In this document: in pieces, positions 42,672 to 51,887 of the stretch | How positions within the stretch are numbered: position 1 is the stretch's first letter | Layout: each line of letters starts with the position of its first letter | NCBI RefSeq assembly: GCF_030125375.1 | Contig: NZ_JASJUU010000006.1 | Location: forward strand, 124,001 to 188,000 | Direction of reading: 5' to 3' | DNA length: 64,000 bases | Source: Pseudoalteromonas umbrosa | GTDB lineage: Bacteria; Pseudomonadota; Gammaproteobacteria; Enterobacterales; Alteromonadaceae | Notes under the pieces: generated by a model | What the model was told of the DNA's origin: nothing | What the model saw: the letters and a program-made list of their open reading frames with translations, nothing else | The model's database searches: none | Translations under genes and position numbers: made by a program

Positions 42672-45191
42672 TTAAAAATTAAATGATGCTTTTGCGTATA
42701 CAAATCGACCATCGGTGTTGTACGCAGAAAACGCTGAATATGGGAAAATTTGGTTGAAGTTACTAAAACCAATGTTGCCAACAGTATCTTGCGGGTATTG
42801 GTCAAATAAGTTATTCGCACCAACAGCAATACGCCATTGCTGGGTCATTTGATAAGCGACTTCTAAGTCTGTTATCCATTTTGCATCTAGCACTTCATCT
42901 TTTTCTACCGTACTTGATGAATCTGTTGTTTCACCATAGCGGGTTGCCTTTAAAGTAGCTGTCCAATCTTGGTATTGCCACGTGACTACGAGGTTGAGCT
43001 TATCTTTTGGCGTACCATCTTCGAAGCGTGCAATTTCTCTGCGAGCGAAATACTGGTACTCATCACCCAATGCAGCAAGTTCAGCAGGGTTGTCTTTAAC
43101 ATGCGTCACTTCTGTATCGTTAAGATTCAAAGCCGCACTTAAGCTCAGTTCACCTAAGGTACTTAAGTCAAAGCTATAAGTTGCTACAATGTCGACACCT
43201 TGTGTGCGGGAATCAATGGCATTTGTAAAGTATCTTACACGCTGCACATTATGCTCACCCGCACTTTTCAAAATGTCTTCAACAGCATCACCGCTTAAGT
43301 TTTCTGATAATACAATGCGGTCGTCAATATCAATTCGATATGCATCGACAGTAAAGCTGAAAGCATCATGAGTATAAATAAAACCAGCTGTGAAATTGAT
43401 TGACTCTTCTGCATCGAGTGCTTTTGCCCCCAGTGCTTGCGCAGCTGGTGTGTCTACAGGAAATAGGCCCACTTCATTTGGTATGCCATTTTCGAATACA
43501 GTACTGACGGACTTATATGTTGATTGCGCAAGTGATGGGGCTCTAAATCCTGTGCTAATCGCACCTCTAAATGACAAGGCGTCATTAAACTCATAACGCG
43601 TGGCAAGTTTACCAGTCAATGTAGAGCCAAAATCGCTGTAATCTTCGAAGCGTGCTGCAGCAACAAGGTTCCATTTTGCCGTTAAATAGGTATCTAGCTC
43701 TGTGAATACAGCAATGTTGTGACGAGATTCATCAACCGCACTGGCTGGTGAAAAGCCGGCCATAACTTGTGCGCCGCCTGCGGCAACAGGGATACCTTGC
43801 GCATCTAAAACAGTGAGGTAAGAGGCCTCTTCACCGACTTTAATTTGGTATGACTCATTGCGATATTCAGCACCGACAGTAATGAATACTTCCTCATATA
43901 AACCTAAATCAATACTGTTTTTAGCATCAAAGTTCAGCGTTAATTGATCATAGACTAAGTCACCATTGTCAAAGTCTGTTGGGCTTTTTGCACCCATTGA
44001 TGTATTTAAGCTGTTAGTGACACCAAAGCTAAATTGGCTACGGCCGTAGTTAAAACTACTGTCTAAGTCCCAACCTGCGGTATGAGATGTGATACCCGCT
44101 GCAACAGCAAAGTCGTCTACTTGCGTAGTGATCTGTGGTAAAAATCCATTAGGGTATATTTCAACAACGTTTCTGCCATCTTGTGGGCGACGGAAGAAGC
44201 CGCCTGAGTTACCTTCACGTTCTGAGTAGCTACCAAAAGAGTATAGCGATAATGTATCGCTAAGGTCATATCCTGCGTTATAAAAGAAAGCGACATCTTC
44301 TATATCCGCTTTACCAAACCTGTGGTTATATCGCTCGGCATCAAATTCTCTAGGGTCAAAATTACCCGCATCGTCTTTGGCATATTGTGCTCGTGGGTCA
44401 AATCCTGAACGGTTAGAAGGCGCTTTGTTACGCATCTCAGCACTTAAATGGACAAATCCATTATTACCAAGAGGCAGGCCGACATTTCCACTTAAGGTAC
44501 CTGTATTACCGTCGCTGATGCGGCGATCTTCACCAAGCTCGAATGCTAGCTCGCCATCATCACCTTGATATACGCGCTCTAACTGTTTTGCCCCTGCCAT
44601 TTGGGTGTCATATTTACCATAGGTAAAGTTGAGTGAACCGCCTTCGTCAGCATCTTTTAAGACTATATTAATGACACCGGCAATCGCATCTGAGCCATAT
44701 TGTGCTGCTGCGCCATCTCTCAGTACTTCAATTCTTTTAATCGCCGCAGTTGGGATCATATTTAAATCAACAGCAGAGGAGCCTCGGCCCACAGTACCAT
44801 TTAAATTTAACAGGGCACTTGAGTGACGACGCTTACCATTAACTAGTACGAGGGTGTGATCTGGTGCCAAACCTCTTAAAACAGCTGGGCGGGCATGATC
44901 TGTGCCATCTGCTAGTTGTGAATTAGGGAAGTTAAAGCTAGGAATAAGTGTGGTCAATACTTGGCTTAATTCAAGCTGACCAGAGCTGTTAATTTCATCT
45001 AAGCTGATGATATCTACGGGTACCGTGCTTTCAGCTATGCTGCGTAAGCTTCGTCTGGTACCTGTGACTTCGATGACTTCTGGTTTTAGCTCAGGAGACT
45101 GGCTTGATGATGCGTGTGCCTTAAATGTGAAAGCAGGTGCAGAAGCTAATATCAGGCTGACTGACGCTGCCAAGAAGCTTGGTTTTAACAT
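42672..45191 (-). CDS. TonB-dependent receptor (839 residues)
   Basis: This outer-membrane receptor has a signal peptide (ending about AHASSS). A TonB box (EVIEVTGTRR) precedes the plug with RPAVLRGLAPDHTLVLVNGKRRHSSALL and IEVLRDGAAAQYGSDAIAGVINIVLK. The barrel ends in RFVYAKASFNF. The LAPDHTLVLVNGKRRH form marks a receptor subgroup common in Alteromonadales and Xanthomonads, with largely unassigned substrates. A LytTR regulator gene is encoded 271 bp upstream on the same strand, suggesting local control. The region between them is AT-rich without other genes. Confidence 0.93.
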   Translation of the reverse strand: MLKPSFLAASVSLILASAPAFTFKAHASSSQSPELKPEVIEVTGTRRSLRSIAESTVPVDIISLDEINSSGQLELSQVLTTLIPSFNFPNSQLADGTDHARPAVLRGLAPDHTLVLVNGKRRHSSALLNLNGTVGRGSSAVDLNMIPTAAIKRIEVLRDGAAAQYGSDAIAGVINIVLKDADEGGSLNFTYGKYDTQMAGAKQLERVYQGDDGELAFELGEDRRISDGNTGTLSGNVGLPLGNNGFVHLSAEMRNKAPSNRSGFDPRAQYAKDDAGNFDPREFDAERYNHRFGKADIEDVAFFYNAGYDLSDTLSLYSFGSYSEREGNSGGFFRRPQDGRNVVEIYPNGFLPQITTQVDDFAVAAGITSHTAGWDLDSSFNYGRSQFSFGVTNSLNTSMGAKSPTDFDNGDLVYDQLTLNFDAKNSIDLGLYEEVFITVGAEYRNESYQIKVGEEASYLTVLDAQGIPVAAGGAQVMAGFSPASAVDESRHNIAVFTELDTYLTAKWNLVAAARFEDYSDFGSTLTGKLATRYEFNDALSFRGAISTGFRAPSLAQSTYKSVSTVFENGIPNEVGLFPVDTPAAQALGAKALDAEESINFTAGFIYTHDAFSFTVDAYRIDIDDRIVLSENLSGDAVEDILKSAGEHNVQRVRYFTNAIDSRTQGVDIVATYSFDLSTLGELSLSAALNLNDTEVTHVKDNPAELAALGDEYQYFARREIARFEDGTPKDKLNLVVTWQYQDWTATLKATRYGETTDSSSTVEKDEVLDAKWITDLEVAYQMTQQWRIAVGANNLFDQYPQDTVGNIGFSNFNQIFPYSAFSAYNTDGRFVYAKASFNF

Positions 45192-45462
45192 TGTATATCC
45201 TAGCGAGTTGATTTCGGTATTCTGAGAAGCTCAATGAATGAGACTAATTCTTTATAGAGGAGGGGATACTAAAGAGTAATTTATGCGTCGTTAAATTCAT
45301 TTTTGTTATAGTTTATAACTTCTAACTTTTGGCTATTTTATTAGAAAGATAGTGCTACTACCTGGTTGCAAATAATTAATAAAATTAAATGGTTTGGCGT
45401 GTTTTGTGGTTAATTTTAACATTTACAATCTTGTTTATATTTGGAATACCATATTATTTTCT

Positions 45463-46302
45463 CTACAGAGATGCTTTGTATATTTTTCTAAAGTCTTCTT
45501 TATATCGCCTTGATAAATTAATTTCATCCCCTGAAGTTAAGGTGATCACGCCATCGCCACTCGATGTATAGCGCACTGACCTTATGGCTTGGTCATTGAT
45601 GGCGAAACTGCGATGAACACGCGTCACATGACTATGTTCTAATTCAGAGCATAGTCGGTTTAGTGTGTGTCTCAATGGGTAAACTCGGCCTCGGCTATGT
45701 AAATTAACGTAGTTACCACATGCTTCATACCACTGGATGTCGGCTACTTTGACTTGGTATTCGCTACCTTGTTTTTTAACAATAAATTGCGTGATTGGGG
45801 CAGGGGATTCTTGGTGTTCAAGCGCTTTGAGTTGTGTGCTAATTATCCACTTTGCGCAGTGGTAGCAGGCAAGGATACTAATGTAAGTAAGTACATCCTT
45901 ACGCCACTCATAAATAAATTCAGTGGAGTAATTTCCAAAGTCATAGCTTCTTCCAATCAAGGTGTATACGCCGTGTCGGCATAAGACCATAAGCAGCACA
46001 TGACAGATAGAAAACAAAAAAGAGGCACTGATGTGAATAGTGATCTGCTTCAAAATCCCAGTCGCACGAGGCGGAAATCGCTTAAAAACAATAAATAGAG
46101 CAGGCAGTAACAAGAATAAAGATAGGGCGCTTGAATATTGCCATACAAAGGGCTCCCAAAGTTGGATGACTGGTGTTCCACTTCTATTGTGTTCTGTCCA
46201 AGTTGAAAATGCATTGATGGTGTTATTAATCAAAACGTAGAGCACAATGGCTGCATAGCCACACCAAGTTGTATGTTGCTTTATGATTTTTGTTATCCAC
46301 AT
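45463..46302 (-). CDS. Membrane-anchored LytTR-domain transcriptional regulator
   Basis: The 279-residue protein has four hydrophobic helices (about 13-30, 55-72, 87-107 and 135-155) and a C-terminal LytTR DNA-binding domain (about 170-278: IQWYEACGNYVNLHSRGRVYPLRHTLNRLC, HVTRVHRSFAINDQAI). No receiver domain is present, so it senses at or in the membrane directly, like other TM-LytTR regulators. It is divergent from the acyltransferase gene (117-bp gap) and upstream of the TonB receptor, either of which could be its target. Confidence 0.85.
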   Translation of the reverse strand: MWITKIIKQHTTWCGYAAIVLYVLINNTINAFSTWTEHNRSGTPVIQLWEPFVWQYSSALSLFLLLPALFIVFKRFPPRATGILKQITIHISASFLFSICHVLLMVLCRHGVYTLIGRSYDFGNYSTEFIYEWRKDVLTYISILACYHCAKWIISTQLKALEHQESPAPITQFIVKKQGSEYQVKVADIQWYEACGNYVNLHSRGRVYPLRHTLNRLCSELEHSHVTRVHRSFAINDQAIRSVRYTSSGDGVITLTSGDEINLSRRYKEDFRKIYKASL

Positions 46303-46419
46303 CTCAACTTATCCCTAATTTCCACCGCTCATCACTATATTCATGTATTTCAATAAGCTAGGTGATTTACTTGGGGCATTATTTAAACATATAAACACCT
46401 TAATGTAATCGGAGGATGT

Positions 46420-47589
46420 GTGATTGAGTCGAATTTTTCTCGGCAGTGGTATCTAGATTGGGTAAGAGTATGGGCGTTTGCAATACTCATTTTATATCAC
46501 GTCGGGATGTACTATGTAGAAGGGTGGGCGTTTCATATTAAAAGCGCGGACACTTCAGTGTTGTTACAAGATTTGATGTTGTTAACTAACCCTTGGCGTA
46601 TGTCTTTATTGTTTTTTATTTCGGGGGTTGTATTTGCTTACTGCGAACGGAAGATGTCGGCATGGGCTCTTTTTAAGGCGAAATTTTTCCGCTTGTTTAT
46701 ACCGCTGGTATTTTCCATGTATATCGTGGTTGCGCCGCAACTGTATCTAGAAGCGTCTGGCAAGGGCCTGATAGACATGACATTCATTGAATTTTGGTTC
46801 GCTTATATCAATCCCAATACGATGCTGTTACCTGAATATCAATCTATCATCGGATTATTAACATGGAATCACCTGTGGTTTTTAGCTTATTTGTGGACAT
46901 ATTGTGTCTGTTTGTTGCTGATCTTTAAACTGCTTCCCGTTCACCATGTATTTCATTCATGTCTGAAACGATTATCGCCAGCGTTTGCATTTGTGCTTGC
47001 AGTCAGCTTTATTTTTTATGTCTGGTTCAGTTTGCGAGCTAATTACCCTTCAACACATGCATTGGTTGATGACTGGTATAACCATAGCAAGTACTTTTTC
47101 GCCTTCTTTTCTGGGTATTGCTTTGCGTTATTGCCACGATTTAAAGCGAGCGTGATTGCGCAGCGCCATACTTTATTGATACTCGCCATAGTGGGATATA
47201 GCTTTATTATTATGGATAAGCACGGGGTTTTATATGGACTCGCGCAACACTTCGATACGAGCATATGGGTAAAGAGCTTGTATGGCGTGATATTCAGTAT
47301 CAATGACTGGGCTTGGATATTGATGTTGATTGGCTATGGGGCCAAGCATTTGGATAAGTCTAGCAATAAGCTGGAGTATGCAACTGGGGCTATTTTACCT
47401 TGGTATATATTACATCAAACGCTGATTATGGTTGTTGCTGCTTGGCTTAAGCCCTATGGTATATCAATCCTTTGGGAAGGAATATTGGTTGTTTTGTTCA
47501 CTGTGACGGGGTGCTATGTGGGATATGAGATAATTAAGCGCTCAGGTCCAGTTAAACTACTTTTTGGTCTACCGAGTTTATCTAAATAG
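46420..47589 (+). CDS. Acyltransferase family 3 membrane protein
   Basis: The 389-residue protein has about ten transmembrane helices and the acyltransferase-3 fold: a start YLDWVRVWAFAILILYHVGMYY with the family His (LYH) and Arg (LDWVR) residues, then MSLLFFISGVVFAYC. Such enzymes acetylate or succinylate cell-surface polysaccharides. It starts at GTG with GGAGG 4 nt upstream. It is divergent from the TM-LytTR gene, a pairing that suggests co-regulation. The substrate is unknown. Confidence 0.9.
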   Translation: MIESNFSRQWYLDWVRVWAFAILILYHVGMYYVEGWAFHIKSADTSVLLQDLMLLTNPWRMSLLFFISGVVFAYCERKMSAWALFKAKFFRLFIPLVFSMYIVVAPQLYLEASGKGLIDMTFIEFWFAYINPNTMLLPEYQSIIGLLTWNHLWFLAYLWTYCVCLLLIFKLLPVHHVFHSCLKRLSPAFAFVLAVSFIFYVWFSLRANYPSTHALVDDWYNHSKYFFAFFSGYCFALLPRFKASVIAQRHTLLILAIVGYSFIIMDKHGVLYGLAQHFDTSIWVKSLYGVIFSINDWAWILMLIGYGAKHLDKSSNKLEYATGAILPWYILHQTLIMVVAAWLKPYGISILWEGILVVLFTVTGCYVGYEIIKRSGPVKLLFGLPSLSK

Positions 47590-47594
47590 ATTTT

Positions 47595-47624
47595 CATATC
47601 GCCAGTGACATTGCTGGCGATATG
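47595..47624. terminator. Hairpin between convergent acyltransferase and PspB-like genes
   Basis: An 11-bp perfect stem CATATCGCCAG/CTGGCGATATG lies in the 40-bp convergent gap. No T-run is present on either side. Confidence 0.65.
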
Positions 47625-47629
47625 CAAAT

Positions 47630-47860
47630 TCATAAGCTTTTGATTTTTTTGTCTACTTGGTAGCCTTCGTCCGTTACGATCCTTTCAAGGACAGCAACAC
47701 GATCTTTTAAATGTGCGAGTTCAGTTTTGAGCTGATCGCTCTCTTGTTTGTTAATCCCGCTTTGTTTTTTAGCTTGTAAGTACTTGCCGTATAGGTCGCT
47801 TATCACGCCAAATCCGACACTAACAAGCACGATTAAAAACACCATAGTTGTACCAGACAT
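47630..47860 (-). CDS. PspB-like small membrane protein with coiled coil
   Basis: The ATG at 47860 has AAGGAG 9 nt upstream and gives 76 residues: one transmembrane helix (about 5-24, TMVFLIVLVSVGFGVISDLYG) followed by a coiled coil (about 30-58, with heptad Leu/Val in DQLKTELAHLKDRVAVLERIVTDEGY). The VLERIVTD end closely recalls PspB, the phage-shock regulator, but no pspA or pspC genes are adjacent. Membrane-stress sensing is possible; it may instead be an unrelated short coiled-coil protein. Confidence 0.7.
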   Translation of the reverse strand: MSGTTMVFLIVLVSVGFGVISDLYGKYLQAKKQSGINKQESDQLKTELAHLKDRVAVLERIVTDEGYQVDKKIKSL

Positions 47861-48026
47861 AAGCCCAATCTCCTTAACTTGAATTGTCTTAATCATAGCC
47901 GATATTTGTGTTGAGTATAGTGACAAGTGTCAGATTAAATGTAAGAGAAAATGAAAGGTTGAAGCGAGGGAAATGGGAGGCTTTGCTATACCCTGCGTAT
48001 TTAGGGCATAGCAAAATCAGTATGCT

Positions 48027-48683
48027 TTACTCGTAAGAGAGCGGATCTGTGGCATTATTGAGCTCAAATGCTTCTAAGCGTTCTTGGCATGCACCGCATT
48101 TACCACAAGCTTTTTCACGGCCATTGTAACAGGTCCATGTATTGCTATAGTCTAATCCCATGTTTAAGCCATCAGTTAAGATATCAATTTTAGTGTTGTT
48201 TAAATATGGGCAAACGATTTCCACTTCATCGTAGTTTGCAATACGGCACACATCATCCATCTTTTTCACAAATTCCGGTCTACAGTCTGGATAGATGGCG
48301 TGGTCGCCTGAATGAGCACCATAAAAAACTTTATTAGCTTTTAAAGATACCGCATAGCCCACTGCCAAAGACAGTAAGATCATATTGCGATTAGGCACTA
48401 TTGTGCTTTTCATACTTTCTTCTTCGTAGTGACCTTCTGGCACTTCGATGTCATCGGTTAGCGATGACCCTGCAAGAAGTTGGTTGATTGCAGATATATC
48501 AACAATTTTATGTGCTACGTTTAAACTGTCACAGACATTTTTAGCGACTTCAAGCTCTTTGACATGTCGTTGTCCATAATTAAAAGACAGCGCATAGACT
48601 TCATGACCCTCTTGTAGGGCTTTGTTTAGCACGGTGTAAGAATCCATACCACCAGAATAGATAACAACGACTTTTTCGCTCAT
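48027..48683 (-). CDS. queC: 7-cyano-7-deazaguanine synthase
   Basis: The 218-residue enzyme makes preQ0 from 7-carboxy-7-deazaguanine with ATP and ammonia in queuosine biosynthesis. The PP-loop is SGGMDSYT, followed by SFNYGQRH. The zinc-binding cysteines are in TCYNGREKACGKCGACQER. Its ATG lies 146 bp from queE, transcribed the other way. The other pathway genes (queD, queF) are not in the window. Confidence 0.96.
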   Translation of the reverse strand: MSEKVVVIYSGGMDSYTVLNKALQEGHEVYALSFNYGQRHVKELEVAKNVCDSLNVAHKIVDISAINQLLAGSSLTDDIEVPEGHYEEESMKSTIVPNRNMILLSLAVGYAVSLKANKVFYGAHSGDHAIYPDCRPEFVKKMDDVCRIANYDEVEIVCPYLNNTKIDILTDGLNMGLDYSNTWTCYNGREKACGKCGACQERLEAFELNNATDPLSYE

Positions 48684-48829
48684 AAGAGATACCTCGGATA
48701 AATGCCTCAGGTTTTGCCTCGATTTTAATAGAGGTTTGCTTCAGGGCGCGATATACTACACGGCCGCTGAAAAAATGACAATTTTAGCAGGTTATTTTCG
48801 CAAAATATATTGAGTAGTTTGGAGCTGTT

Positions 48830-49495
48830 TTGTACAAGATTAATGAAGTTTTTGAAACCATCCAAGGTGAAGCAAGCTTTACGGGCACCCCTTCTATTTT
48901 TGTTCGCTTACAAGGTTGCCCAGTGGGCTGTGCTTGGTGTGATACAAAGCAGACATGGGATGTGAACCCCACATATTTGGTAAGCTTGGAAAAAACGGTT
49001 GAGAAAAAAGCAGACTCAGAATGGTGGGCGAATGCTACACCGCAAGAGATAATTACTCAATTTGAAGAGCGTGGCTATACAGCAAAGCATATTGTGATCA
49101 CCGGCGGTGAACCTTGTATGTATGACTTGAATGAACTGTGTAACTTACTGCATGATGCAGGTTATACCACTCAGGTAGAGACCAGTGGTACATTTGAGGT
49201 ATTGGTACCGAAAGAAACTTGGGTGACGGTTTCTCCGAAAATTAATATGCGTGGCGGGTATGACGTATTGACGTCAGCGATGCAAAGAGCGGATGAGATA
49301 AAACACCCAGTTGCCATGCAAAAACACATTGATGAACTAGAAGCCTTGTTTGAGCAAACAGGGGTGACACCTAAACTGATTTACTTGCAGCCGATAAGTC
49401 AAAAAGCCAAAGCAACTAAATTGGCTATAGACACGTGCGTCAAGAAAAACTGGCGTTTATCAATTCAAGTGCACAAGTATATCGGGATCAACTAA
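48830..49495 (+). CDS. queE: 7-carboxy-7-deazaguanine synthase
   Basis: The 221-residue radical-SAM enzyme rearranges 6-carboxytetrahydropterin to 7-carboxy-7-deazaguanine for queuosine. The atypical cluster motif is in LQGCPVGCAWCDTKQTW, and GGEPCMYDL is present. The start is TTG with GGAG 5 nt upstream; the MYKINEVFETIQGE beginning matches E. coli QueE. It is divergent from queC. A terminator lies 40 bp downstream. Confidence 0.93.
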   Translation: MYKINEVFETIQGEASFTGTPSIFVRLQGCPVGCAWCDTKQTWDVNPTYLVSLEKTVEKKADSEWWANATPQEIITQFEERGYTAKHIVITGGEPCMYDLNELCNLLHDAGYTTQVETSGTFEVLVPKETWVTVSPKINMRGGYDVLTSAMQRADEIKHPVAMQKHIDELEALFEQTGVTPKLIYLQPISQKAKATKLAIDTCVKKNWRLSIQVHKYIGIN

Positions 49496-49535
49496 CGACT
49501 ACACATCAGGCAAAGCTGGTGTACAGAGTGTATTT

Positions 49536-49560
49536 AAAAGCGGTGAAATACCGCTTTTTG
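49536..49560. terminator. Bidirectional terminator between queE and the solute-binding protein gene
   Basis: AAAAGCGGT/ACCGCTTTT has a GAAAT loop with A and T flanks between convergent genes. Confidence 0.8.
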
Positions 49561-49561
49561 C

Positions 49562-50464
49562 TTAATAACATTCAGAACTTCCCATCTCGATTATTCGTTC
49601 GGTTTCTCCGCTGTTATTAAAAATATATAAGCCTTTATTAATATCGTTGAGTACTTGGCGCCAATTGCCTTTCTTTTTACTCAAGGCAAAAAATAGATTG
49701 TTGTAGCGCAACGCAGGTTCAACATCTTCTAGTGCACGTAACAGGGTGACCTTTTCTGATTTAGAAAGGTTTGAATAACTTACAGTAAAGCGCAAGACTT
49801 TAGGGTCCCCAATGATCAGATCAACCCGCTTGCCTACCAATAGCTTAACCAGTTGTAGGTCATCCACGGCTTTGACAATCACAAATTCACCATTGTCCAT
49901 CATAGCGTCAAATTCAGGTGTATTTTGATAGCCTCTCACCACACCTATGGTAGTCCCTTTTAGATCATTGAGATTCCCTTTAAACTTGTCGCGCTCGCCA
50001 CGGCGTTTAATAAAGCCTATCTCTCCACCAGGGTATGCATTCGATAATGCCAGTAGCTCTCTTCTGGTCTTATTTGGAAAGTTATCAGAGGGGGAAGCAT
50101 CTTCGATGAAGTATTCTGGGAACAAAATATCTGCTTGTCCAGACTCGACAGCCTTGACTGCTCTGGCCCATGGTAAAAACTCGACATAAACAGGGTACCC
50201 TTGGTCAATTAATAAAGCGACGGTAAACTGAAACACCCAACCTTTATTACATAGCTGATCCCCAATATAAGGTGGCCAGTCTAGCGTGACCAGATGAAGC
50301 TGCTCTTTTGTTGAGTTTTTACTGAATAAATAGCCGTTTTTAAATGCCTCTCCAGCAATCATTTGGTATTGCCCAGACTTAAAGAAGCCGACTTGTAAAT
50401 TTGCATTCACAAGCGTTGAAAACAGAATCGAAAAGCCGAAAATTAAGCTCATTACTAACTTCAT
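49562..50464 (-). CDS. Family 3 periplasmic solute-binding protein, orphan
   Basis: The ATG at 50464 has AGGG 8 nt upstream and begins a signal peptide (about residues 1-22). The SBP_bac_3 fold follows (about 45-290): HLVTLDWPPYIGDQLCNKGWVFQF, VEFLPWARAVKAVESGQADILFP and KGTTIGVVRGYQNTPEFD. These normally feed polar amino acid ABC importers, but no permease or ATPase gene is adjacent; orphan members can act as sensors. Upstream start codons lack ribosome sites. Confidence 0.85.
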   Translation of the reverse strand: MKLVMSLIFGFSILFSTLVNANLQVGFFKSGQYQMIAGEAFKNGYLFSKNSTKEQLHLVTLDWPPYIGDQLCNKGWVFQFTVALLIDQGYPVYVEFLPWARAVKAVESGQADILFPEYFIEDASPSDNFPNKTRRELLALSNAYPGGEIGFIKRRGERDKFKGNLNDLKGTTIGVVRGYQNTPEFDAMMDNGEFVIVKAVDDLQLVKLLVGKRVDLIIGDPKVLRFTVSYSNLSKSEKVTLLRALEDVEPALRYNNLFFALSKKKGNWRQVLNDINKGLYIFNNSGETERIIEMGSSECY

Positions 50465-50700
50465 TTGACTAACCCTATTCATATACACTGCGTTTTCTAT
50501 TTAAGTATCTGCGTCGAGAGTGAGTAAGTCGACTAAAACATATTTTGAACAAAGCTTTATGACGTTACTGATTTAGATGGCTAATAACGTAATTACTTCT
50601 CAAAGCAAGGTCATAGAATAAGAATCGCAGATATGTGTATTATTTATTTACTTAGTCTAGTCAGGATCTTGATAAAGGTGAAAGAGAATGTGGTGAGAGT

Positions 50701-50727
50701 AAAAGACCAGCGAGTTGCTGGCCTTTT
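50701..50727. terminator. Terminator of cysK
   Basis: GACCAGC/GCTGGCC (one G-T pair) with a GAGTT loop; on the minus strand TTTT follows. It lies 15 bp beyond the cysK stop. Confidence 0.7.
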
Positions 50728-50741
50728 GATTTATTTTTTGC

Positions 50742-51710
50742 TTACTGAACTAGTTCTTGCTCGCTGAACTCATCAGCAAACATTGGGCTAGATAGGTAAC
50801 GTTCAGTTGCACTAGGTAGAATCACGACGATGTTCTTATCAGCATTTTCAGGTCTTTCTGCGATACGCTTTGCAGCAACAACTGCAGCACCAGAAGAAAT
50901 GCCTACTAGGATACCTTCGTCTTTCATTAATTGGTGTGCCATCGCGATTGCGTCTTCATTAGATACTTGCTCGGCGCCATCAATTAATTCTAAATCTAGG
51001 TTTCCAGGGATGAAGCCTGCACCGATACCTTGGATTTTGTGAGGACCAGGTTTTACTTCTTCTCCAGCAAGTGTTTGAGAAATCACAGGAGAGTCACTTG
51101 GCTCTACAGCAATAGATTTAACATCAAGGCCTTTTTCAGTTTTTAGGAAACGACTCACACCGGAAATAGTACCACCAGTGCCCACGCCTGCTACGAAGTA
51201 ATCGATGTTACCTTCTAGTGCATCAAAGATTTCAGGACCTGTTGTTTCGAAGTGGATTTTCGGGTTAGCTGGGTTTTCAAACTGTTGTAAAAGTACGTAC
51301 TTTTCAGGGTCGCTTGCTAAGATTTCGTTCGCTTTTTCAATTGCGCCTTTCATACCTTTAGCACCTTCAGTCAGTACTAAATTTGCGCCTAATGCTTTTA
51401 ATAGCTTACGACGCTCAAGGCTCATTGTATTTGGCATAGTTAATGTAAGTTTGTAACCGCGAGATGCAGCAACAAAAGCCAGCGCAATACCTGTATTACC
51501 AGAAGTCGGCTCGATTAGTTCTTTACCTTCACCAAGTAAACCTTGTTTTTCAGCTTCCCAAATCATAGAAGCGCCGATACGGCATTTAACGCTGAAGCTT
51601 GGGTTGCGTGACTCAACTTTTGCGTACACGTTACCGCCAGTAACACGGTTAAGTTTAACGATTGGTGTTTGGCCTATTGCTAGGCTGTTATCTGAAAATA
51701 CTTTAGACAT
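50742..51710 (-). CDS. cysK: Cysteine synthase A (O-acetylserine sulfhydrylase)
   Basis: The 322-residue PLP enzyme makes cysteine from O-acetylserine and sulfide. The PLP lysine is in PSFSVKCRIG (Lys43), the substrate loop in PTSGNTGIAL, the phosphate-binding loop in GVGTGGTISGV, and the C-terminal pocket residue in VILPSATERYLSS. The protein ends with an Ile-free tail. Length and motifs favour CysK over CysM. It is monocistronic with its own terminator; a CysB site upstream could not be identified by eye. Confidence 0.95.
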   Translation of the reverse strand: MSKVFSDNSLAIGQTPIVKLNRVTGGNVYAKVESRNPSFSVKCRIGASMIWEAEKQGLLGEGKELIEPTSGNTGIALAFVAASRGYKLTLTMPNTMSLERRKLLKALGANLVLTEGAKGMKGAIEKANEILASDPEKYVLLQQFENPANPKIHFETTGPEIFDALEGNIDYFVAGVGTGGTISGVSRFLKTEKGLDVKSIAVEPSDSPVISQTLAGEEVKPGPHKIQGIGAGFIPGNLDLELIDGAEQVSNEDAIAMAHQLMKDEGILVGISSGAAVVAAKRIAERPENADKNIVVILPSATERYLSSPMFADEFSEQELVQ

Positions 51711-51887
51711 AATGTTCCCTTGAAATGAGCTTAGGACTATTCGTAATATTTAATATAGCCACACTTTACTGGTCATATAGCAAAACAAGAAGTAAAGAAT
51801 GGCTATAAGATATATTAAAAAAGCTTATAGCTATAATGAATAAAAAACAAACTATTAATTACCATGAGGAATTAAGAGTTTGGCAAT

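Noticed and set aside
48684..48829. preQ1 riboswitch between queC and queE
   Set aside because: No preQ1-I or preQ1-II core could be matched by eye on either strand; the hairpins present are short and divergent genes share the gap.
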